Notes under the pieces: generated by a model
Database searches by the model: none
Told to the model about the DNA's origin: nothing
What the model saw: the letters and a program-made list of their open reading frames with translations, nothing else
Shown here: in pieces, positions 30,201 through 38,310 of the stretch
How positions within the stretch are numbered: the stretch's first letter is position 1
Layout: every line of letters begins with the position of its first letter
Assembly (NCBI RefSeq): GCF_000512915.1
Contig: NZ_CP007034.1
Location: 744,001-808,000, forward strand
Length of the DNA: 64,000 bases
From: Barnesiella viscericola DSM 18177
Lineage (GTDB): Bacteria; Bacteroidota; Bacteroidia; Bacteroidales; Barnesiellaceae
Reading direction: 5' to 3'
Position numbers and translations under genes: made by a program

Positions 30201-30357
30201 CTCCGGTATAGGAGGCCGACACGCTCACCGTAGGCGGCGCAATCTCGGGGAACTGCTCGATGGGCAGCTGGGTCAACCCGATAATTCCCAGAATAAGAAT
30301 CAACACCGAGATAACTCCGGCGAAGATGGGACGGTCGATAAATGTTCTTATCTTCAT
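27211..30357 (-). CDS. RND multidrug efflux pump, HAE1 family inner-membrane permease
   Basis: Proton-driven trimeric pump related to AcrB/MexB, 1,048 residues with twelve membrane helices and two large periplasmic loops. The start MKIRTFIDRPIFAGVISVL is typical. The proton-relay residues are conserved: D405 and D406 in GTVVDDAIVVVEA and K940 in GLLAKTAILLTEYA, matching AcrB D407, D408 and K940. The gene follows the adaptor after six bases and precedes the channel. Substrates may be bile salts, dyes or antibiotics, but this is inferred from the family. Confidence 0.96.
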   Translation of the reverse strand: MKIRTFIDRPIFAGVISVLILILGIIGLTQLPIEQFPEIAPPTVSVSASYTGANAETVQKSVVVPLEEALNGVENMTYMTSTASNNGSARITVYFRQGTDPDMATVNVQNRLASAQGLLPAEVTRSGVNVRKRQTSNIKQLAVYSPDDSFDRAFLANYMKINIEPRLSRIAGVGEVNVFGYEYAMRIWLDPSKMKKYGLVPSDITGVLDEQNIEAATGTLGAEAENTFQYVLKYRGRYENEVDYENMVIKSLPGGEVLRLKDVATVELGTRSYDYIGEVNGHPGCIIMISQTSGSNANEIITEIDRSLAEISKTLPKGIKIVDLMSTKDFLDASIKTVIKTLLEAILLVVLVVYVFLQSFRSTFIPAVSIVVSLVGTFAFLYLVGFSLNMLTLFALVLVIGTVVDDAIVVVEAVQAKFDEGYKSAYLATIDAMDGITSALVSTTFVFMAVFIPVSFIGGTTGTFYTQFGLTMAAAVAISLLNALTLSPALCALIMTPHQTGTDGKKLSFSSRFHMAFDSAFHRLVMKYKVGVFFMLKRKWLAGVLLVIACVGFFVLLKTTKTGLVPNEDMGTVFVDVRTSPGNSVYETRKVIEQVDSCLNTIPQIEVLSSITGNSMLSGQGACNGMFTIRLKDWSERPNKEDAVDAIIEEIQRRTAFISSADIMAFTRPMIPGYGASSGFEVYVQDQKGGTIEDLLKYTRNFLTELNKRPEIGRATTSFDTKFPQYLVEVDAARCKRNGVSPSDVLSTLSGYIGGNYASNMNRFSKLYRVMVQAPAQFRLDTEALNNIFVRNDAGEMSPITQYLTLTRIYGSEVLTRFNLFSAIQVNGAPATGYSSGQAIQAVKEVAAQTLPTGYGFEFGGMSREESNTGNTTTLVFVICVVFIYLILCALYESLFVPLAVILSVPFGLAGSFLFAKMFGLENNIYLQTGLIMLIGLLAKTAILLTEYASERRRHGMTISQAAISAAQVRLRPILMTSLTMIFGMLPMMFATGVGANGNISIGVGTVGGMLIGTIALLFIVPVLFIVFQTLQERLMPARKLPQIDEKK

Positions 30358-30363
30358 AGGTCA

Positions 30364-31476
30364 CTATTCGTTTGACGGGGTTGACGACTGTTCTATATCG
30401 ACGGCAATACCTTCGTGCAGCAAGCCGGCCCCCTCGGCAATAATCACATCGCCGGCAGTCAGACCCGAAAGCACGATGTAGTTCTGCCCGTCGTTGTATT
30501 TATATACGGTAATCGGGGCCGACTGGGTTTTGCCATCGACCACCTTCCACACGAATACCTTGTTTTGCAACTCGTAGGTGGCCGACTGCGGTATCACCAG
30601 ACTGTTCTTGTAGACCGTGGGCACCACAACCGAGGCGCTGCCGCCGTTGCGCAACAAGCCGTCGGGGTTGGCAAAGGCTGCCCGCAGGCTGATGGCCCCC
30701 GTACCCTCGTCGACCGTACCGCTGATGGCATCAATCTTACCCCGCCGGTTATAAGGCTTGCCGTTGCTCAACAGGAGCTCCACCTCGGGCATCAGCTCCT
30801 TGGCCTTCTGCAATGAGCCGTATTGCTGGAGCAGGTCGAGTATCTGGTTCTCCGACATGGAGAAATAGGCATAGACCTCGGCATCGTCCGAGACGGTAAC
30901 CAGCGGTTCGGTAATCGAACTGTTCACCAGAGCACCCACCCGGTAGGGTATCATGCTGGCCACCCCGTCGACGGGACTCTTTACCTCGGTATACGAGAGG
31001 TCGTTGCGGGCATTGATTTCCTGAGCCTTGGCCTGAGCCAAAGCAGCCTTGGCCTCGGCCAGGTCGTTCCGGGCCATCTGCCGGTCAAACTCCGACACGA
31101 CACGCTCCTGGAAAAGTGCCTCCTTGCTGTCGGCCGAGAGCTGAGCCGTAGCCAGCTTGGCCTCGGCGCTACGCACATTGGCAACCGCCGTTTCAAGCGC
31201 AGCCTTGTAGGGCACCTGGTCGATGACGAAAAGCGTCTGTCCCTTGTGCACGACATCGCCCTCGTCGATGCGAATTTCGGTAATGATTCCGCTTACCTGC
31301 GGCCGCACCTCTACAAACTGACGGCCCCGAAGCGTAGCCGTATAATGCGATGTTAACGTTTGATCCTTAGGCTCCACAGTAACCACTTTGTACTTCTCGC
31401 CCGCGCTCGGTTTCTGCTCCTTACAAGCCACGAGCAAAGGCAATACTGCTATCGCCAGAATGATAAAATGTCTCAT
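30364..31476 (-). CDS. Efflux RND periplasmic adaptor (HlyD/AcrA family lipoprotein)
   Basis: Links the inner-membrane pump to the outer-membrane channel. The 370-residue protein begins with a lipoprotein signal, MRHFIILAIAVLPLLVAC (C18). The lipoyl half-motifs VRPQVSGIITEIRIDEGDVVHKG and VKSPVDGVASMIPYRVGALV flank an alpha-hairpin rich in alanine and lysine (about 95-150). First gene of the three-gene operon and divergent from a LytS/LytTR pair, which may regulate it. Confidence 0.94.
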   Translation of the reverse strand: MRHFIILAIAVLPLLVACKEQKPSAGEKYKVVTVEPKDQTLTSHYTATLRGRQFVEVRPQVSGIITEIRIDEGDVVHKGQTLFVIDQVPYKAALETAVANVRSAEAKLATAQLSADSKEALFQERVVSEFDRQMARNDLAEAKAALAQAKAQEINARNDLSYTEVKSPVDGVASMIPYRVGALVNSSITEPLVTVSDDAEVYAYFSMSENQILDLLQQYGSLQKAKELMPEVELLLSNGKPYNRRGKIDAISGTVDEGTGAISLRAAFANPDGLLRNGGSASVVVPTVYKNSLVIPQSATYELQNKVFVWKVVDGKTQSAPITVYKYNDGQNYIVLSGLTAGDVIIAEGAGLLHEGIAVDIEQSSTPSNE

Positions 31477-31518
31477 TGTTTCTGTTTTATGTGATAAATA
31501 CTAAAATAATGCGAATAA

Positions 31519-31526
31519 TAAAGGTA
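31519..31526 (-). promoter_or_regulatory. Candidate promoter of the RND operon (TACCTTTA)
   Basis: Near-consensus TAnnTTTG (last base A) 42 bases before the adaptor start, in the 241-bp divergent region. Confidence 0.5.
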
Positions 31527-31659
31527 CGCTTACCTATCGTAAAAACCTGTTCTCAAATTTATAAAATCTTGTCTAATTATGCCAATCTTTATTGATAAAC
31601 GGCAAAAAAGTGATGCCGAACGGCAAACCCGAACGATTGACCGGTCGACAAAAAATCAC

Positions 31660-31667
31660 TACCTTTG
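31660..31667 (+). promoter_or_regulatory. Promoter box (TACCTTTG) for the LytS/LytTR pair
   Basis: Exact TAnnTTTG box 50 bases before the kinase start at 31718, facing away from the efflux promoter. Confidence 0.65.
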
Positions 31668-31717
31668 TCATTGTCAGGGGCTCACCCCGCCCCGGTACAA
31701 AACCAATCGACACAACG

Positions 31718-32728
31718 ATGACCAACTACACTCGCATCAGCACCTACATCGACCTCATATTCTGTCTGGTTATCCTGCCGCTCCTCATCATGCTGGTCCC
31801 GGTAGAGAAGTGGATTATCCACCACACCTATTTCATGCTCACCCTCATTGTCTACATCTACCTGCTCTACTTCACCTACCGCAAGGCCAACATACCCGGG
31901 CTCGTCATGCAGCACAAGTTCGAACACGTAGCCATACTCTTCACTGCCCTCCTGCTGATTACCTGGGGCATCAGCCAGATACCCATACCCAAAGACGATT
32001 TCATCAATTCGCCCCGCGACTGGGGCATACGTCAACACATCAGGACCCTGAGCGTGTGGTTCTTCTTCCTGGTGGTCACGGGGTTCAGCCTGACTATCGA
32101 GGTAACGGTCGAGCTGTTCCGGCAAATCCTCTCGAAGCAGGAAATCGAGGCCGAGAAAAACAAGGCCGAACTGGCACTCTACAAGGCGCAAATCAATCCG
32201 CACTTTCTCTTCAATACGCTCAATGCCCTCTACGGGCTGGTACTCACCAAGTCGGACAAGACAGAGTCGGCCTTCATTCAATTCTCCAACATCTTGAAAT
32301 ACATGTATGCCCAAACGACGCTCGACACCATACCCATCTGCAACGAAATCGACTACATCAGGCAATATGTCGACCTGCAATCGCTGCGGCTCAACAAACA
32401 CACCCACATCGAATTTCACACCGAGACTGACGACGAACAGGCCCAGATACCTCCCATGATTCTCATCACCTTTGTGGAGAACGCCTTCAAGTACGGCACC
32501 TCGTCCGACATTGACTGCACCGTCTACATCAAGATTGCAGTGAAAAGCGGAGAGCTTGTCTTCGAGACCGAAAACAGCATCATGAAGGAGAAGAAGGAAC
32601 CGACCCCGGCCATCGGCATCGAGAACTGCCGCAAGCGGCTCGAACTGCTCTACCCCGACCGTTTCACCCTCGTCACGGCTCAGGAGGGCAACCAATTCAA
32701 AACCAAACTAACCATTCAACTGCAATGA
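31718..32728 (+). CDS. LytS/YehU-type sensor histidine kinase
   Basis: Membrane sensor kinase of 336 residues. Four membrane helices occupy about residues 1-135, without a large external sensor domain. The phospho-acceptor is H162 in QINPHFLFNTLNAL, characteristic of the His_kinase family PF06580, followed by an ATPase domain with ENAFKYG and the GIGIENCRKRLELLYP-type end (IGIENCRKRL). The open frame begins further upstream with TTG at 31592, but the ATG at 31718 lies after the promoter box and starts the first helix. It overlaps the regulator gene by four bases. Confidence 0.93.
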   Translation: MTNYTRISTYIDLIFCLVILPLLIMLVPVEKWIIHHTYFMLTLIVYIYLLYFTYRKANIPGLVMQHKFEHVAILFTALLLITWGISQIPIPKDDFINSPRDWGIRQHIRTLSVWFFFLVVTGFSLTIEVTVELFRQILSKQEIEAEKNKAELALYKAQINPHFLFNTLNALYGLVLTKSDKTESAFIQFSNILKYMYAQTTLDTIPICNEIDYIRQYVDLQSLRLNKHTHIEFHTETDDEQAQIPPMILITFVENAFKYGTSSDIDCTVYIKIAVKSGELVFETENSIMKEKKEPTPAIGIENCRKRLELLYPDRFTLVTAQEGNQFKTKLTIQLQ

Positions 32729-33447
32729 AAACGACCACCTGCATAGCTATCGACGACGAACCACTGGCGCTGCTCGTCATCACCCAATTCTGCGAACGGT
32801 TCGGCGGATTGGAGCTCACCACGTTCAGCGAACCGCGTGTGGGACTGGAAGAGATACGCCGCCGCAAACCCGACCTGGTGTTCCTCGACATCGAGATGAA
32901 CAGCATCAGCGGACTCGACATTGCCCGCGACCTGCCACCCGAGTGCTGTTTCATCTTCACCACGGCCCACGCCCAGTATGCTCTCAACGGGTTCGAGCTC
33001 GACGCAGTCGACTTCCTGCACAAGCCGTTTGCCTACGAGCGGTTTGAAAAAGCGGTCGAAAAGGCCATTCGCCGCATCGAGACCCGCCACGACCGCACGC
33101 CCGACAGCATCGTGGTCAAACAGGAATACAACAACGTGACTATCCCCGTCAACGACATACTCTACATCGAGGCGATGGAAAACTACACCAAAATCTTCCG
33201 CGTGAGCGGCGGATACATCTTGTCGCGCACCAACATGAAAACCCTGCAAGAGATGCTCCCCGAAGAGAATTTCCTGCGCATTCACCGCTCCTACATCGTC
33301 CCTGTCGACAAGGTTGAGATGTTCTCCAAGAAGCGTATCAAGCTCGTGGGACAAGAGGAACTCCTGCCCGTGGGACGCCAGTTTGCCAACCACATCTACG
33401 ACACCCTGCTCACCCGCAACTCGGGCGGAGCTATTCCAAACACCTGA
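32725..33447 (+). CDS. LytTR-family response regulator
   Basis: Partner of the preceding kinase, 240 residues. The receiver domain (about 5-120) has the acceptor D55 in LVFLDIEMNSISGLD and the conserved lysine in LHKPF. The LytTR DNA-binding domain (about 140-238) shows ILYIEAMENYTKIF and FLRIHRSYIVP. The four-base overlap with the kinase indicates coupled translation. Divergent position relative to the RND operon makes that operon the first candidate target; LytTR regulators usually bind imperfect direct repeats. Confidence 0.94.
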   Translation: MKTTTCIAIDDEPLALLVITQFCERFGGLELTTFSEPRVGLEEIRRRKPDLVFLDIEMNSISGLDIARDLPPECCFIFTTAHAQYALNGFELDAVDFLHKPFAYERFEKAVEKAIRRIETRHDRTPDSIVVKQEYNNVTIPVNDILYIEAMENYTKIFRVSGGYILSRTNMKTLQEMLPEENFLRIHRSYIVPVDKVEMFSKKRIKLVGQEELLPVGRQFANHIYDTLLTRNSGGAIPNT

Positions 33448-33554
33448 ACCCCCGATTCCGCTCCCACAGATTAGCCCCTTCATACAGTAACGATAATACT
33501 TTAATTTTCGCAAAGAAAAGAGTGTGTCTGCATGTAATCTTTGCGCGAAAATAT

Positions 33555-33562
33555 TATCTTTG
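33555..33562 (+). promoter_or_regulatory. Promoter box (TATCTTTG) for the fucosidase gene
   Basis: Exact TAnnTTTG 34 bases before the ATG at 33597. Confidence 0.65.
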
Positions 33563-33596
33563 TCCCCAAACAACTAATTATCGCACCCTTATCACA

Positions 33597-35468
33597 ATGA
33601 AACACACAAGCATCACCGCGGCACTACTCGGCCTGCTGCTCATGAGCTGCCAGTCGAGCAAGACCCAGTATTACGAGAAACACCTCGTATTTCCCGAAGG
33701 GGCTACCCTTGAAGAGAAGGTCGACATGGCCTCGCGCCTGGTACCCTCGCGCCAACAACTGCAATGGCAGGAACTGGAACTGACCGCCTTCCTGCACTTC
33801 GGCATCAACACCTTCACCAACAAGGAGTGGGGCGACGGGACAGAAGACCCGCAACTGTTCAACCCCACCGAACTCGACGCCGAGCAATGGGCCCGCACCT
33901 TGAAAGAGGCTGGCTTCAAAATGGTAATTCTCACCGCCAAGCATCACGACGGCTTCTGCCTGTGGCCCACCGCTACCACGCGGCACTCGGTAGCCTCGTC
34001 GCCCTGGAAAGCTGGGAAAGGCGATGTGGTGAAAGAATTGAAAGAGGCTTGCGACAAATACGGACTGAAATTCGGCGTCTACCTCTCGCCCTGGGACCGC
34101 AACGCCGAGTGCTACGGCGATTCGCCCCGATACAACCAGTTCTTCATTCAACAGCTCACCGAGCTGCTCACCAACTACGGCGAAATACACGAGGTGTGGT
34201 TCGACGGAGCCTGTGGTGAAGGGCCCAACGGGAAGAAACAGGTTTACGACTGGGACGCCTTCTATACCACCATACAACAACTGCAACCCCACGCCGTGAT
34301 GGCCATCATGGGCGACGACGTGCGCTGGGTGGGCAACGAACGGGGCTTCGGCCGGGAGACCGAGTGGAGCGCCACGGCTCTCGTGCCGGGTATTTACCAA
34401 CGGGCCGACAGCGTGAACCAGGCACTGGGGCTGAACAACAAGAGCGAAGACCTGGGCAGCCGTGACCTGCTGGCCCGAGCCCACGAACTCTTCTGGTACC
34501 CCTCGGAAGTCGACGTCTCGATTCGCCCGGGGTGGTTCTATCACCCGACCGAAGACAATCAGGTGAAATCGCTGGCCCATCTGGTCGACATCTATTTCGA
34601 GTCGGTAGGCTACAACTCGGGCCTGCTGCTCAACATACCGCCCGACACACGAGGCCTGATACACGAGAACGACGCCCGGCGCTTGCATGAGCTGGGACAA
34701 TACATCGAGCGCACCTTCGCCACCGATTACAGCAAAAACGGCAACCGCCCGGTTACCGGCAAGGAGGGCGACTCCTTTGAAATCGACATACAGGACAACG
34801 TCCCTGTCAACACCCTGATGCTGCAAGAAGAAATCGAGAAGGGGCAGCGTATCGAAGCCTTTACCGTAGAGGCCTCGATCAACGGTGCCTGGACCCCGGT
34901 GGCCGAGGGTACGACCGTGGGCTACAAGCGGCTCATACGATTCGACGACCTCATTGCCGACAAGCTGCGGATAACCGTCGACCGGTCGAGAGCCGACTTC
35001 TCCATCAAGCGGGCCGGCATCTACTATGCCCAACCGGTCACCGATTCTACCGATACCGAGGGTGCCTCGCTCTTCTCCCCCAAAAGCTGTCAGATAGGTA
35101 ACCATAATGCACCCGAGGCTATCGACGGCAACAGCTCGACAGCCGCCTATGCCGAAGGTCTTGTACCCATTCTGATCGACCTGGGCGAGGTCAAGACCGT
35201 GAAAGGCTTCTGCTACACCCCCGTGGCCGAAGGTCGAACCGAAGGGACCATCTTCCGCTACCGCCTCTCCCGCAGCAACGACGGCAAGAGCTGGGAGCGC
35301 ATCGTCGACCGGGCCGAGTTCAGCAACATCAAGAACAACCCCATACCTCAATATGTCACTTGGGACAAACCGGCCGAGGCCCGTTACCTGAAACTCGAAC
35401 CGCTCGAAGAGATGAACGGGCAGGCCAAAACCTCGGTTGCCGAGTTTGGTGTCATGCTGCCCGAATAG
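33597..35468 (+). CDS. Alpha-L-fucosidase, GH29, with C-terminal F5/8-type domain
   Basis: Retaining fucosidase that removes alpha-linked fucose from host or dietary glycans. The 623-residue protein starts with a lipoprotein signal (LLGLLLMSC, C18), so it is membrane-anchored, probably at the periplasmic or outer surface. The catalytic nucleophile is D203 in EVWFDGACGEG; HFGINTFTNKEWG, TAKHHDGFCLWPT and GYNSGLLLNIPPD are GH29 landmarks. The region after about residue 345 contains two beta-sandwich parts, the last (about 510-620, APEAIDGNSSTAAY, LGEVKTVKGFCY) being discoidin/CBM32-like. It has its own promoter and terminator, so it is separate from the fructan-type locus that follows. Confidence 0.94.
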   Translation: MKHTSITAALLGLLLMSCQSSKTQYYEKHLVFPEGATLEEKVDMASRLVPSRQQLQWQELELTAFLHFGINTFTNKEWGDGTEDPQLFNPTELDAEQWARTLKEAGFKMVILTAKHHDGFCLWPTATTRHSVASSPWKAGKGDVVKELKEACDKYGLKFGVYLSPWDRNAECYGDSPRYNQFFIQQLTELLTNYGEIHEVWFDGACGEGPNGKKQVYDWDAFYTTIQQLQPHAVMAIMGDDVRWVGNERGFGRETEWSATALVPGIYQRADSVNQALGLNNKSEDLGSRDLLARAHELFWYPSEVDVSIRPGWFYHPTEDNQVKSLAHLVDIYFESVGYNSGLLLNIPPDTRGLIHENDARRLHELGQYIERTFATDYSKNGNRPVTGKEGDSFEIDIQDNVPVNTLMLQEEIEKGQRIEAFTVEASINGAWTPVAEGTTVGYKRLIRFDDLIADKLRITVDRSRADFSIKRAGIYYAQPVTDSTDTEGASLFSPKSCQIGNHNAPEAIDGNSSTAAYAEGLVPILIDLGEVKTVKGFCYTPVAEGRTEGTIFRYRLSRSNDGKSWERIVDRAEFSNIKNNPIPQYVTWDKPAEARYLKLEPLEEMNGQAKTSVAEFGVMLPE

Positions 35469-35496
35469 CGAGAAACTGTTCAATACCATCATACCT

Positions 35497-35540
35497 GCCG
35501 ACACCCGGCCTCATAACGAGGTCGGGTGTCGGTGCTTTTT
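35497..35540 (+). terminator. Terminator after the fucosidase gene
   Basis: Arms CCGACACCCGgCCTC and GAGGtCGGGTGTCGG with a four-base loop, then a T-run at 35536-35540. Confidence 0.85.
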
Positions 35541-35564
35541 CACCCCGTTCCGTCTGCTGTCAAA

Positions 35565-35627
35565 AATGTTACATTCCCTGTCACAAAGGTTTCGTGTAAC
35601 ATTTGTAGGAGCTTTCGCAACATTTGT
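35565..35627 (+). promoter_or_regulatory. Candidate regulator-binding repeats upstream of the receptor gene
   Basis: AATGT-T-ACATT (35565-35575) is followed by two direct copies of AACATTTGT at 35598-35606 and 35619-35627, spaced 21 bp start to start (two helical turns). They lie just upstream of the promoter box at 35654. Position fits an activator site for the HTCS at 44875; this link is inference. Confidence 0.4.
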
Positions 35628-35653
35628 TCTATGTGCTGGGGCGAACCTTGTTC

Positions 35654-35661
35654 TATTTTTG
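35654..35661 (+). promoter_or_regulatory. Promoter box (TATTTTTG) of the fructan-type locus
   Basis: TAnnTTTG match 45 bases before the receptor start at 35707. Confidence 0.55.
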
Positions 35662-35706
35662 CTCTCACTAAGCCAAAAACAAGAACTTAACAAAACCCAA
35701 CTTACC

Positions 35707-38070
35707 ATGAAAAAAGGTATGATAAATCAAATTCTCCACAAAACCAGTACAGTCCTGCTGCTCGTTGCGCTGACCTGCGGAAACGCTTGGGCACAAGAGC
35801 AAGCCAACACCAATCAATCGGAAGACGCTTCTACCTCGAAAGAGGAAGGGAATCGTAACGTGATGCTCAACGCCGCCAGTGCCAACGGCCCGCGCGAAAT
35901 ACAAATCGGCCTCCCTTCGGCCGATGTCAACGTACTCGAAAACGGTATGCTCGTGACCTACGCCACCAACCCCCACACGGTCAACACCCTGTGGCGTGCC
36001 GATGCCAGCCTGAGCCACGTGGGGCTGCTCAAAATCTCCGAAACGGCCATCACGACCGGTAACATCGGTTATGCCGTCAACTCCTTCACCCAGCTGGGCG
36101 AGAAGGGATTCCACGGCACCCTCAACTACAAGAGCAACCATTTCGGCTTGCAGGAGTTCTCGCTCAACGTCAACGGCGGTATCGCCAAAGACTGGTATTA
36201 CAGCGGAAGCATCTACCAGGACTTCGACCCGGGAACGTTCAAAATCAAATCGACTCCGTTCCAGGACCGTACGCAAATCTACAAATTCGCCCTTACCAAA
36301 CGCTATAACGACAACCGGGGCGAGTTTACCGCCATCTATCATTACAGCAACAGCCACCCGGTTTACAACTATGCCACCCAATCGGCGCCCTTCATCTATG
36401 TAGGCGACGGTAGCGTGCGCGAGTTCGGTGACTTTGCCCTGGGTACCACCTCGTACCTGCCGATGGACAACGAAATGATATATCGCGACATGCGCACCGG
36501 CGAGGTGAAGCAGACCAACCTCTACGATGCCGCACAGAATATAGGTAGCATGGCCACCCTCATGAACACCTACACGTGGGACAACGGGCTCAGTTGGAAA
36601 GCCGTCATGAAATATGACCACTCGACAGGTTCGTGCGTATACCAAACACCTATGTCGCTCGACCAGAACGAAGCCAAAATCAACTACCTGTTCGAGGCTG
36701 CCGACGGCAGCATGCAACCCTACACGGGCGACTATGTGCAGAGCCGCATGTCGTGTCTGAACCGTGGCTTTATCAACTCGTTCATGTTCACCAGCGAGCT
36801 GTCGAAAAAGAATGCCAACAACACTTGGCGCCTGGGTGTGAACGAATGGTTCTACGACATCGACTACACCTCGTCGACCACCATGTATGACCAGTCGGTA
36901 CCCATGGACGGCAGCTATCCCGTGCGCCTCTACAACGCCGACTATGCCACCTATACCGACCGCACCTACGCCGGCAACGGATACTACTACGATTTCAACA
37001 AGAACGCCTCGGAGTATTACAAGGGATATGAAAACAAGGTAGCACTCTATTTCACCCACGACTGGGACATCACCAGCAAACTGAACCTCTACTACGGTGC
37101 CCGGGTTGAATACCAGGCCCTGCGGGGTGAGAATGCTGCCGTCAAGAATGCCGCAGGCGAATATGTAGGCCGCTTTGCCAACTACTACTTGGGAGCAACG
37201 GCTCCCGACGGTGTGACCAAGATTACCCCCAACTCGATCGACCACGACTGGTTCAACTACGCACTCACGGCCGCTGCCACCTACAAGTTAACCAAGCAGT
37301 TCGGTCTCACGGGCGACTTCACCTACATTACCCAACACCCCAAAATCGAGAACTTCGCACCGGCCACACTCCCCAACGTAGGCCAAATCTCGGTGCCTCT
37401 GGGTCGTGCCGGTATCTATTACAACAACAGCTGGTTGAGCTTGACCTCGCTCTTCTCCTACATCTCAAAGACCAACAACAACTCGACCCTGAACCTGCAA
37501 CACAAAACGGCTGGCGGACAGACCGAAATCATGGCCGCACCGCTCAACTTCGACATACAGACGCTGGGTTGGACCACCGACGTGGTAACCCACCCCTTCA
37601 AGGGATTTGACCTGCACTTCCTCTTCACCTACCAACAACCGACCTACAAGAAATACGAGACTTCGGTCACCTTCTCCGACGGTTACGTAGGACAGATCAA
37701 CGCCACGGGCAACATCGTAGCCGAGATTCCGCAAATCATCATCGAGATTGACCCCAGCTACATGATTACCGATGACTTGAAGATTTGGACCAGTTTCCGC
37801 TATTTCAGCAAGACCTACGCCAACATCAACGATGCCTACTACTTCAACGGCCGTTGGGAGACCTTCGGTGGCGTAAACTGGCAGGTGAACGACAAGCTGG
37901 CCCTGGGTTGCACGGTGGTCAACTTCCTGAACCAGACAGGTGCCAAGGGTAGTATCGCCGGTGCCGAACTAATCGAGAAAGAGGAGGCCAGTCAATATGC
38001 CGGGCACGTGATGGCCGGTAGCTACATACGGCCCTTCACTGTCGAGTTCAGCGCCAGCCTCAAATTCTAA
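35707..38070 (+). CDS. Outer-membrane TonB-dependent receptor-like protein
   Basis: Predicted outer-membrane barrel of 787 residues; signal peptide ends near AWA-Q. Residues about 60-125 resemble a receptor plug (IQIGLPSADVNVLENGM ... HVGLLKISETAIT); the rest is an amphipathic, aromatic-rich barrel ending in FSASLKF with a terminal phenylalanine. No N-terminal carboxypeptidase-like or STN domain is visible and no SusD partner gene follows, so it is not a standard SusC/D pair. First gene of the locus with GH32, GH36, transporter and fructokinase, it probably imports the oligosaccharide. ATG at 35707 preferred; 35719 also possible. Confidence 0.75.
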   Translation: MKKGMINQILHKTSTVLLLVALTCGNAWAQEQANTNQSEDASTSKEEGNRNVMLNAASANGPREIQIGLPSADVNVLENGMLVTYATNPHTVNTLWRADASLSHVGLLKISETAITTGNIGYAVNSFTQLGEKGFHGTLNYKSNHFGLQEFSLNVNGGIAKDWYYSGSIYQDFDPGTFKIKSTPFQDRTQIYKFALTKRYNDNRGEFTAIYHYSNSHPVYNYATQSAPFIYVGDGSVREFGDFALGTTSYLPMDNEMIYRDMRTGEVKQTNLYDAAQNIGSMATLMNTYTWDNGLSWKAVMKYDHSTGSCVYQTPMSLDQNEAKINYLFEAADGSMQPYTGDYVQSRMSCLNRGFINSFMFTSELSKKNANNTWRLGVNEWFYDIDYTSSTTMYDQSVPMDGSYPVRLYNADYATYTDRTYAGNGYYYDFNKNASEYYKGYENKVALYFTHDWDITSKLNLYYGARVEYQALRGENAAVKNAAGEYVGRFANYYLGATAPDGVTKITPNSIDHDWFNYALTAAATYKLTKQFGLTGDFTYITQHPKIENFAPATLPNVGQISVPLGRAGIYYNNSWLSLTSLFSYISKTNNNSTLNLQHKTAGGQTEIMAAPLNFDIQTLGWTTDVVTHPFKGFDLHFLFTYQQPTYKKYETSVTFSDGYVGQINATGNIVAEIPQIIIEIDPSYMITDDLKIWTSFRYFSKTYANINDAYYFNGRWETFGGVNWQVNDKLALGCTVVNFLNQTGAKGSIAGAELIEKEEASQYAGHVMAGSYIRPFTVEFSASLKF

Positions 38071-38310
38071 GGGAAAGACCTATAACGATAGGTATTAATC
38101 CCCGGGCCGGAGAAATCTCCATATTACAAGAAGCAGCAACATAAAAGACGAGGTCGTCGAGCACCAGTTGCGACCTCACGGAGTCCGGACCCGGACCAAC
38201 ACAAGCCTTGCCTGCTCAGGCTCGATAAATAGGAACAGGTAAAAAAGATTGTTTTTAGGTTATTACAAAATTATTTTCAAGTATTCAAATCAATAAATAA
38301 CATAACAGCC
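38071..38310 (+). other. Intergenic leader with hairpins, receptor to GH32
   Basis: 240 bases without a gene. It holds a hairpin with arms GAGGTCG (38150-38156) and CGACCTC (38171-38177), a second GTCCGG/CCGGAC element just after it, and an AT-rich stretch before 38311. It may be an mRNA-stability or attenuation element, or contain an internal promoter. Confidence 0.35.
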
